DNA of 11,115 nt from positions 1-11,115 of the forward strand of contig JBOHNS010000039.1 of NCBI GenBank assembly GCA_050730835.1. The letters are read 5' to 3'. The stretch comes from JBOHNS01 sp050730835. GTDB lineage: Bacteria > Patescibacteriota > Saccharimonadia > Saccharimonadales > UBA4665. Shown here piece after piece: positions 1 to 5,448 of the stretch; the stretch's first letter is position 1, and every line of letters starts with the position of its first letter. The position numbers and the translations under genes are program-made. The notes under the pieces are model-generated. The model was not told the DNA's origin, made no database searches, and worked only from the letters and a program-made list of their open reading frames with translations.

Positions 1-18
1 AATACATAGTTCATATTC

Positions 19-40
19 TAGGCTTATCCCGATAAACCTA
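19..40 (-). terminator. Hairpin downstream of the DUF1653 gene, possible weak terminator
   Basis: Read on the minus strand, arms TAGGTTTAT and ATAAGCCTA form a 9-bp stem with one G-U pair around a CGGG loop, starting 16 nt after the DUF1653 stop codon. The pair is G-U on the minus-strand RNA and C-A on the plus strand, so the structure fits a leftward transcript. No clear U-tract follows it, so termination is an inference; it could be a processing or stability hairpin. Positions 1-18 hold nothing else that I can name. Confidence 0.3.
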
Positions 41-56
41 TTCGGATATTTTTGAG

Positions 57-305
57 TTAGGCTTGCCTTTCGTCGTCGATTTTTTTAAAGCGCGGAATCG
101 ATTGGTTGTCGATAGGGACTTCTTCGAAAAACATTTCGTATGGATGAGCGTTCAAGCTAGTTTCACCAGCTTTTCGGTATAAAACTAGCCAGCGGTCTTC
201 GTACTCGCTGTCCAGCGCGACTTCGCCCGTAACTTCGTATTCGCCGCCTTTGTAGTGGCGATAGCGGCCGGGTTCTATTTGCGGTTCGGTGTCTTTATGT
301 CTCAT
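57..305 (-). CDS. DUF1653 domain protein
   Basis: An 82-residue protein that is almost entirely one DUF1653 domain. The hallmark start PGRYRHYKGGEYEV (about residues 13-26), the central LVLYRK segment and the late EMFFEEV followed by a PRF segment (about 58-73) match that family. The biochemical role of DUF1653 is not established and I do not assign one; it is a small soluble protein with no signal peptide or membrane segment. Its ATG overlaps the ligA TGA stop by 4 nt (ATGA), so it is almost certainly co-transcribed and translationally coupled with ligA. It is the last gene of the leftward lemA-htpX-ligA group. Length is normal for a stand-alone DUF1653 protein. Confidence 0.85.
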   Translation of the reverse strand: MRHKDTEPQIEPGRYRHYKGGEYEVTGEVALDSEYEDRWLVLYRKAGETSLNAHPYEMFFEEVPIDNQSIPRFKKIDDERQA

Positions 306-2491
306 TGGTTTAATAATTCTTCCAGCTCGGATTCGGTGATTTGTTTGGTGGCGAGTTTTTCGGCTTTTTTTAGTTTGGATGCGCCGACGTTTTGACCGAC
401 TACTAAATAGGTCGTGTCTTTGCCAACGCTGGATTGGAAGGTGCCGCCGAGAGCGCGGATTTGGTCGGCGTAGTCGTCGCGTTTGGCGGTTTTTAGCGTG
501 CCGGTGATTACGAAGCTTTTGCCGTGTAGTTTGCCGCGGGCTTTGGTTTGATAGTGCGGTTTAACGTTTAATTGCTGGAATTTTTCTAATAATTTTTGGT
601 TATCGGGGTCGGCAAAGTAGCCGATGATTGATTCGGCTACTACTTCGCCGACGCCGTCGATTTGCATAATTTCGTCTAGGCTAGCGGCTTGCAGTTTCAC
701 TAGCGAGCCGAAATGTTCGGCTAGGTCGATAGCGGTTTGCGTGCCGACGTGGCGAATGCCTAGACCGTAAATGAAGCGTGGTAGTTCAGGAGATTTTTTA
801 TCTGCAATCGCGTCGACTAATTTCTGGGCAGAAATTTCAGCGAAGCGGTCTAGCGCTAGAATTTGATCTTTAGTTAATTTATAAATATCCGCTAAATCGT
901 GGACTAATTTGGCGTCGACTAACGCTACAACGTTTTTCTCGCCCAGCGTATCGATATCGAGCGCACCCTTAGACGCAAAATGTTCTAGCGATTGTTTTAG
1001 CAAGATTTTGCCGCTGGCGCCTTTTACGCGGTAGACAGCTTCGCCGTCAGGCCGGACGAATTTTAATTCCGGATACTGCCTGGCAAGCTCCTTTTCCATA
1101 TCAAATTTCTTAGCAGATTTTGGCCGAAGCTCGGTTAGCACTTTTTCAACCTGCGGAATGATGTCGCCGGCTTTGAAAATTACCACCGTATCGCCAATAC
1201 GAATGTCTTTTTTCATGATTTCTTCAGCATTATGCAAGCTAGCGTGCTGCACGGTTGTGCCGGCAACTACTACCGGATCAAACACCGCTACCGGCGTAGC
1301 CGCGCCAGTCCGGCCAATACTTAATACTATATCTTTTACGATTGTCGTAGCTTCTTCGGCGGCGTATTTGTAGGCTACGGCGCCGCGCGGATTTTTGCCG
1401 ACGACGCTAAGTTCACGGTATAAATTTCTGTCATTTAATTTAACTACTAGGCCATCGGTATTAAACGGTAAGTCATGGCGTTTTTCGTCCCAAGTTTTAA
1501 TAAATTTCATGACATCGTCTAGCTTTGTAAAGACGCTAGCCTGATCGTTAGCGGCTAATCCTAGCGCGCGAATTGCAACGTATGCGAACATATTCGTCGG
1601 CACGTCGCTAAGATCTTCACGTAGCAAATCGTAGGCGCGAAATCTTAGCGGGCGCGCGGCTACTAACCTTGGATCGAGCTGGCGAATCGTGCCGGCCGCC
1701 AAGTTCCTGGGATTTGCAAAAACTGGCTTGCCATCACGCTGGCGCGATTTATTAAGCTTGTCAAAATCATATTTGAACATCACAATTTCGCCCCGGATTT
1801 CTGTGCGGCCGCGCAAAAACCTACGCACCGCGGTCAAATCCAAGCCGGCAAGGCCGCCTTTGCTTCGAGCGCTCTCGGCACGCTGCGGCGTTGCCGCCTC
1901 CAGTGCTGCTTCACCGTACTCTTTGTACGACTCAGTCCGCGCTTCAGCGCCGCCTTGCATCGCACTCGAGCGCGAAGGTTTTGCGTCTGTGTCATGCTCC
2001 CGCGGATCTCGCAATTGAAGCGGTACGCTAGCGATGGTGCGGACGTTGGCGGTGACGTCTTCGCCGATTTGGCCGTCGCCGCGGGTGACGGCTTGGACGA
2101 ATTTGCCGTCGATGTAAATTAGGGCGCAGGCTAGGCCGTCCATTTTGATATCGGTAAAAAATTCGTGTTTTGCGCCTGGTGCTAGCTTGTCGGTGCGTTT
2201 AATCCAAGCCTCGACTTCTTCGCGGCTGAAGACATCGTTTAGGCTTATCATCCGGCTGGAATGTTCGACTTTTACGAATTTTTCTAGCGGCCTGCCGCCG
2301 ACGCGCTGGGTTGGCGAACCGCTGGTAATGAGATCCGGGAATTTTTCTTCCAAACTTTTCAGTTCACGCATCAGTCCGTCGTACACGGCATCAGAAACGC
2401 TTGGCCGGTCGAGCACGTGATATTGGTAAGAATAGCTATTTAATAATTGACGCAGTTGTTTGAGCCGTTTTTCGGCTTGGCTTCTATCCAT
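302..2491 (-). CDS. ligA: NAD-dependent DNA ligase LigA
   Basis: Seals nicks with 5'-phosphate and 3'-OH ends using NAD+, for Okazaki-fragment joining and repair. At 729 residues it is longer than the usual 660-700. Domain order is standard. The Ia region spans about 1-70, with a YHVLD motif. The adenylation domain follows, with catalytic K116 in the K-x-D-G motif (KMDG 116-119), EIRGE near 231-235 and TDGLVVKL near 345-352. The OB fold is near 385-455 (SIGRTGAATP), the helix-hairpin-helix region about 555-645 and the C-terminal BRCT domain about 652-729. Two oddities stand out. About 60 extra residues (roughly 163-222) sit between VPLQL and RTEIRGE and contain a palindromic repeat. The zinc-finger region (about 455-500) has none of its four cysteines; the only cysteine in the protein is C122. 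The start is ATG with an AGGAG 13 nt upstream. The gene is fourth in a leftward group. Confidence 0.97.
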   Translation of the reverse strand: MDRSQAEKRLKQLRQLLNSYSYQYHVLDRPSVSDAVYDGLMRELKSLEEKFPDLITSGSPTQRVGGRPLEKFVKVEHSSRMISLNDVFSREEVEAWIKRTDKLAPGAKHEFFTDIKMDGLACALIYIDGKFVQAVTRGDGQIGEDVTANVRTIASVPLQLRDPREHDTDAKPSRSSAMQGGAEARTESYKEYGEAALEAATPQRAESARSKGGLAGLDLTAVRRFLRGRTEIRGEIVMFKYDFDKLNKSRQRDGKPVFANPRNLAAGTIRQLDPRLVAARPLRFRAYDLLREDLSDVPTNMFAYVAIRALGLAANDQASVFTKLDDVMKFIKTWDEKRHDLPFNTDGLVVKLNDRNLYRELSVVGKNPRGAVAYKYAAEEATTIVKDIVLSIGRTGAATPVAVFDPVVVAGTTVQHASLHNAEEIMKKDIRIGDTVVIFKAGDIIPQVEKVLTELRPKSAKKFDMEKELARQYPELKFVRPDGEAVYRVKGASGKILLKQSLEHFASKGALDIDTLGEKNVVALVDAKLVHDLADIYKLTKDQILALDRFAEISAQKLVDAIADKKSPELPRFIYGLGIRHVGTQTAIDLAEHFGSLVKLQAASLDEIMQIDGVGEVVAESIIGYFADPDNQKLLEKFQQLNVKPHYQTKARGKLHGKSFVITGTLKTAKRDDYADQIRALGGTFQSSVGKDTTYLVVGQNVGASKLKKAEKLATKQITESELEELLNQ
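1863..1977 (-). repeat. Palindromic element inserted in frame in ligA (copy A)
   Basis: A 115-bp stretch within ligA bounded by imperfect inverted ends: CTTCGAGCGCTC at 1863-1874 and GAGCGCGAAG at 1968-1977. Read on the minus strand its core begins GCAAGGCGGC and ends GGCAACGCCGC, with a small central hairpin of arms CGTAC and GTACG. The same layout and many of the same words occur in the spacer element at 2501-2618, read on the plus strand. Here the element is translated in frame as a low-complexity, Ala/Glu/Arg-rich segment (about residues 172-210) absent from ordinary LigA proteins. It resembles in principle the protein-coding Rickettsia palindromic elements, but no sequence relationship to them is claimed. 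Confidence 0.6.
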
Positions 2492-2500
2492 AAAGCTAAA

Positions 2501-2618
2501 AAAGCTCCTGTTTTAGTGCAGTACAAGGCGCCAGCGAGCAGCGCACGGAAGCGTAGTTTTGGCTTGCGCATAGGAGCAGCGGAGTTGGCAACGCCGTAAT
2601 GTGCAAAACAGGGGCTTT
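2501..2618 (+). repeat. Palindromic intergenic element (copy B)
   Basis: A 118-bp element filling most of the spacer between the membrane-protein gene and ligA. Its ends are 14-nt inverted repeats, AAAGCTCCTGTTTT (2501-2514) and AAAACAGGGGCTTT (2605-2618), with one non-Watson-Crick position that is a U-G pair in plus-strand RNA. Inside, TACAAGGCG (2522-2530) faces CGCCGTA (2592-2598), and TGCA faces TGCA further out. Core words GTGC, CAAGGCG, GCGC, CGTA, GCAGC, GGAG and GGCAACGCCG occur in the same order as in copy A inside ligA. The left arm, read on the minus strand, also supplies the AGGAG that may be the ligA ribosome binding site. Confidence 0.65.
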
Positions 2619-2639
2619 GCCGTTCACGCTAGAAGCCCC
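2605..2639 (-). terminator. Terminator-like hairpin at the end of the membrane-protein gene
   Basis: On the minus strand, arms GGGGCTT (2633-2639) and AAGCCCC (2611-2617) form a perfect 7-bp stem with a 15-nt loop that contains the TGA stop of the upstream gene. It is followed by TGTTTT. The GC-rich stem plus short T-run looks like a weak intrinsic terminator or attenuator between the lemA-htpX-membrane-protein segment and ligA. It shares bases with the right arm of the palindromic element, so the two structures cannot form on the same strand at the same time. Confidence 0.4.
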
Positions 2640-3709
2640 CGGTACAGTCCATACATATAACTATGAATTATAAATAGCGACACCAGCAGCAGCAAAAATA
2701 AAAGCGCCGGCGCTATGGCCGTAGCATACAATAGCGTCGGAATCATGATAATCATAATTAAAATGATCAAGGCCACTGGCAAAAAGACGACCTTCCTCAG
2801 TACCAACAGCCGGCGTTTATAGACCAATTGGCCGGCGCTTTTAAGCGCTTTAATCGGCGTCATATCAGGCAATGTCACAACGTAGAGCCCAAAAATCGAC
2901 GACGTAATTAAATAAAAAGTTACTAAAACCAGCCCAATTAAAACAACTGTCCAGACAACTGTTTCGGCCACGTTGGCGGCGATGCCATTATTGATGACCG
3001 TGCCGTACAAAAAACCGCCCAGGATGCCCGGCAACATTTCCAAGCTAATGACAAGCAAAACCAAAATGAACGGAACCAAACCGGCCAAACCTTTATAAAA
3101 ACCATCGCGGGCGCGGATGCGAGCGCCGGCTGCCAGCTGGCGCAAGGTCCAAATTACCACCAAACTAATCATGATTGCCAAAATCGCGTTATATGGCAGA
3201 CCGGAACTTGGCGCGCCGCTGGACGAAACCGGCTTGCTGCCGCTGCCGAGCACATAAATCAGCATGGCAAAGCCTAGGCCTAGTCCACTGCCAGCAGTCT
3301 GTTTCAGATGCACTAAACCGCTGCTAGCCGTTAGATTGGCGTGGACTAAGACGATGACCAGCAGCGCGTAAATGACCAAAATCCAGACGAAAATTTTCCA
3401 GTGGCGGGCGAGCGTCTGGCAAGCTCGGGCGAATAACTTAAAACTGCCCGGCAATTGGCGGTTGACGGGTTTTAGCCGGTGGAATTTTTGGTCGCTTAAT
3501 TTGGCGGCTTTGGCTGCAGCGGTTTTTGGTTTGGCGGATGATTTTTGGGAATTAATTTTTGGTCGGGCGGCGGTTTTGGCATGGCTGGCCGCTGGCTTTT
3601 TGCCGCTTGCCGCTTGCCGCTTGCCGCTTGCCGATGGTCTTTTGGCGCTTGCCGCTTGCCGCTTGCCAGCGGAGGACTTGTTTGACGTAGCTTGGGATTT
3701 ATCGGCCAT
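2624..3709 (-). CDS. Polytopic membrane protein of unknown function with a basic repetitive N-terminus
   Basis: A 361-residue protein that I cannot place in a named family. The first 70 or so residues are a Lys/Ala/Ser-rich, highly basic, low-complexity cytoplasmic tail, part of it encoded by tandem heptamers GCTTGCC (plus strand). After it come about six or seven hydrophobic segments, near residues 104-126, 143-156, 173-190, 208-235, 249-277, 304-328 and 331-350. A basic stretch (LVYKRRLLVLRK, about 295-306) precedes the last pair. The layout resembles general integral membrane proteins common in CPR genomes. It begins with ATG 20 nt after the htpX stop, so it is likely co-transcribed with lemA-htpX, and a role in the membrane is all that context supports. 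No good Shine-Dalgarno sequence is visible upstream of the ATG. A terminator-like hairpin covers its stop codon. Confidence 0.85.
   Translation of the reverse strand: MADKSQATSNKSSAGKRQAASAKRPSASGKRQAASGKKPAASHAKTAARPKINSQKSSAKPKTAAAKAAKLSDQKFHRLKPVNRQLPGSFKLFARACQTLARHWKIFVWILVIYALLVIVLVHANLTASSGLVHLKQTAGSGLGLGFAMLIYVLGSGSKPVSSSGAPSSGLPYNAILAIMISLVVIWTLRQLAAGARIRARDGFYKGLAGLVPFILVLLVISLEMLPGILGGFLYGTVINNGIAANVAETVVWTVVLIGLVLVTFYLITSSIFGLYVVTLPDMTPIKALKSAGQLVYKRRLLVLRKVVFLPVALIILIMIIMIPTLLYATAIAPALLFLLLLVSLFIIHSYMYGLYRGLLA
3605..3667 (+). repeat. Tandem heptamer tract (GCTTGCC), coding on the minus strand
   Basis: Four perfect copies of GCTTGCC run at 3605-3632 and three more at 3647-3667. 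The 14 bases between them keep the 7-nt spacing, so the tract is nine heptamers long with two degenerate units. It lies inside the membrane-protein gene, about 40-105 nt after its start codon, where 7-nt units are read in all three phases and give the repeating GKRQAAS-like peptide. Because 7 is not a multiple of 3, loss or gain of one unit would shift the frame. A related CGCTTGCC word recurs at 7687-7694. Confidence 0.9.
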
Positions 3710-3729
3710 TGATATTTAGAGTCCGGTTT

Positions 3730-4620
3730 TTAAGCCTTGGTTTCCATGTTTTGCAGGCGCGCAATGCGATCTTTGATCGGCGGATGGGTGGTGAAAAGAT
3801 TGGTCACGCTGTGGCCTTTTAGTGGGCTAGCGAAAAAGAAATGGGCGGTCGCGGTGTTTTGTTTTTGCAGCGCGGTACCAGTAGTTTCTAGTTTTTTTAG
3901 GGCGCTGATTAAACCTTCGGGGTAGCGAGTGGTTAGCGCGCTAGTAGCGTCGGCTAAATATTCGCGCTGCCTAGAAACGGCTAGCTGAATTAGTGTAGCT
4001 ATTATTGGCGCTAGAATCGCCGCGACAATTCCTAGGATCAGGAATAATTGCCCGCCTTCGCCCTGATTGTTGTTCCGGCTCCGGCCGCCACCAAAAAAGG
4101 CTATTTGTAGCATGACGTCGGCTAGCAGCGCTACTACGGCGACTAGCGCGAAGGCAACCATACTAACCCGGATATCGTAATTTTTAACGTGGCCTAGCTC
4201 ATGGGCGAAAACCGCTTCTAGTTCGGTATCGGTCATAATTTCTAATAATCCGGACGTTGCGCAGACGGCGGATTTCGACGGATTGCGGCCGGTGGCAAAA
4301 GCGTTTGGCGCCGAATCATTAATGATAAAAACTCTCGGCATTGGCAGTCCATCGGTAATACTCAAATTTTCGATAATCCGCCACAGCCTTTTATTATCAT
4401 TTTTGTGAATTTCGCGCGCGCCATTAACCGCCAGCGCCGTGCGGCTAGCCGCAAAATAACTGATAAAAGCGTAGACAATGCCTACGGCGCCAATAATATA
4501 GCCAATTTTTGGATTGCCCAAAAAGCCGCCAAAAATATAAGCCAAAACACCGATAAAAACCAAGAACACGAACATTATTAGCACGGTCCGGCGTTTGTTG
4601 CTGGCAATATCGCTATACAC
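3730..4620 (-). CDS. htpX: HtpX-family membrane zinc metalloprotease (peptidase M48)
   Basis: An integral-membrane zinc endopeptidase that cleaves misfolded or damaged membrane proteins on the cytoplasmic side. The 296 residues match the usual HtpX length. The zinc-binding HEXXH motif is HELGH at 140-144, and E220 in the REYLAD segment is the expected third ligand. Hydrophobic segments lie near 13-32, 38-58, 152-177 and 191-215, and the family ending THPPIKDRIARL is near 278-289. The start is GTG rather than ATG, preceded by a GGAG (4632-4635) 11 nt upstream; the resulting N-terminus MYSDIASNKRR agrees with the family pattern. It lies 148 nt downstream of lemA, a classic pairing, and 20 nt upstream of the membrane-protein gene. 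No key residue is missing. Confidence 0.95.
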   Translation of the reverse strand: MYSDIASNKRRTVLIMFVFLVFIGVLAYIFGGFLGNPKIGYIIGAVGIVYAFISYFAASRTALAVNGAREIHKNDNKRLWRIIENLSITDGLPMPRVFIINDSAPNAFATGRNPSKSAVCATSGLLEIMTDTELEAVFAHELGHVKNYDIRVSMVAFALVAVVALLADVMLQIAFFGGGRSRNNNQGEGGQLFLILGIVAAILAPIIATLIQLAVSRQREYLADATSALTTRYPEGLISALKKLETTGTALQKQNTATAHFFFASPLKGHSVTNLFTTHPPIKDRIARLQNMETKA

Positions 4621-4641
4621 TGTCGCTAGCGCTCCGATTTA

Positions 4642-4722
4642 CAATTAGCAATTTACAATTTACGATGAATTGACTATTAGCGTTTAGCCATTGGTTGTGA
4701 ATGGCAGTTAAATTGCTAATTG
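4642..4722. repeat. AT-rich inverted repeat in the lemA-htpX spacer
   Basis: A perfect 14-nt inverted repeat, CAATTAGCAATTTA at 4642-4655 and TAAATTGCTAATTG at 4709-4722, encloses a smaller perfect hairpin with arms GCCATT (4687-4692) and AATGGC (4700-4705) around a 7-nt loop. A further pair, ATGAATT (about 4665) and AATTCAT (about 4733), makes an alternative stem. The flanking words (acaattta, attgataa, gttaatggttaatt) recur at about 9590-9614. There is no U-tract on either strand, so this looks like an interspersed repeat or a processing hairpin between the two genes rather than a terminator. Confidence 0.7.
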
Positions 4723-4768
4723 ATAAATGATAATTCATGGCCATTTGCAAATCGTTAATGGTTAATTA

Positions 4769-5335
4769 TTAGAACTTGACGTCGACGGGTTTTTCGATTT
4801 GGGCGCGGGCGGATTCGTCGACTTCGAAATATTCTTTGTCTTGTTTGTAGCCGGCCAGGCTGGCGATGAAATTGGTCGGCATGGTGTGGATTTTGGAATT
4901 AAAATCGCGCACTGTGCCGTTGTAAAACCGGCGTGAGGCCATGATTTTGTCTTCGGTGTCGGTCAGTTCGGCTTGCAAGGCTTGGAAATTTTGGCTGGCT
5001 TTTAGGTCGGGATAAGCTTCGGCTACAGCAAATAGGCTTTTCATGGTTTGCTGGAAGCCGTTTTCGGCTTTGGCGGCTTCTTTCGGGCTTTGCACGCCAA
5101 TCATCGACGTGCGGGCCTTGGTGACATCCTCGAAAACGGTTTTTTCGTGGCTGGCATAGCCTTTCACGCTATTGACCAAATTCGGAATCAAATCGGCGCG
5201 GCGCTTCAACTGCACCGTAATATCGCTCCAAGCCTCAGAGGCGTGCTGGTTCAAACGGACCAAGCCGTTATAGGCCACGGCCAAAATTATAACTATTAAA
5301 ACCACAATCACTGCGATAATTATGCCTAGCACCAT
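4769..5335 (-). CDS. lemA: LemA family protein
   Basis: A 188-residue membrane-anchored protein with one N-terminal hydrophobic helix (about 3-22) followed by a helical domain. Family segments are clear: EAWSDITVQLKRRADLIPNL (about 34-53), VKGYASHE (about 57-64) and AYPDLKASQNFQALQAEL (about 107-124). The molecular activity of LemA is unknown; it is commonly encoded next to HtpX and is thought to take part in envelope or membrane protein homeostasis. Here it is the first gene of the leftward group, with a near-ideal ribosome binding site (GAGGAG, 8-9 nt before ATG) and an extended -10 promoter about 30 nt upstream. Length and motifs are normal for the family. Confidence 0.95.
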   Translation of the reverse strand: MVLGIIIAVIVVLIVIILAVAYNGLVRLNQHASEAWSDITVQLKRRADLIPNLVNSVKGYASHEKTVFEDVTKARTSMIGVQSPKEAAKAENGFQQTMKSLFAVAEAYPDLKASQNFQALQAELTDTEDKIMASRRFYNGTVRDFNSKIHTMPTNFIASLAGYKQDKEYFEVDESARAQIEKPVDVKF

Positions 5336-5342
5336 TATTAAA

Positions 5343-5374
5343 ACTCCTCTAGTTAATTTGCTTTTATTATAGCA
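5343..5374 (-). promoter_or_regulatory. lemA promoter (extended -10) and ribosome binding site
   Basis: On the minus strand the sequence TGCTATAAT (5374 down to 5366) is a perfect extended -10 element. No good -35 lies 16-18 nt upstream, as expected when an extended -10 is used. Transcription would begin near 5359, giving a leader of about 24 nt that carries AGAGGAGT (5350-5343) just before the lemA ATG. This is the only strong promoter I see for the lemA-htpX-membrane-protein-ligA-DUF1653 group. Confidence 0.65.
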
Positions 5375-5432
5375 CGGCCGGCGTGTAAGCTGATGTTAAC
5401 TAAGGTCAAACCACGCGATAGGCCGCAAAAAA

Positions 5433-5441
5433 TGATATTAT
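5433..5441 (+). promoter_or_regulatory. Promoter of the D-Ala-D-Ala carboxypeptidase-like gene, probably leaderless
   Basis: TGATATTAT at 5433-5441 matches an extended -10 element (TG-n-TATTAT). The ATG follows only 7 nt after it, so a start 7 or so bases downstream would fall on or next to the start codon. No Shine-Dalgarno sequence lies before the ATG. Both facts point to a leaderless mRNA. No convincing -35 is visible. Confidence 0.5.
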
Positions 5442-5448
5442 TAAAGTT

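Noticed and set aside
3605..3667. CRISPR-like repeat array
   Set aside because: The unit is only 7 nt with no spacers and lies inside a gene; it is a simple tandem repeat. No CRISPR array or cas gene is seen in the window.
302..3709. Recoded UGA (glycine) as in Gracilibacteria
   Set aside because: TGA ends ligA and the membrane-protein gene exactly where family length, gene overlap and a terminator-like hairpin expect a stop.
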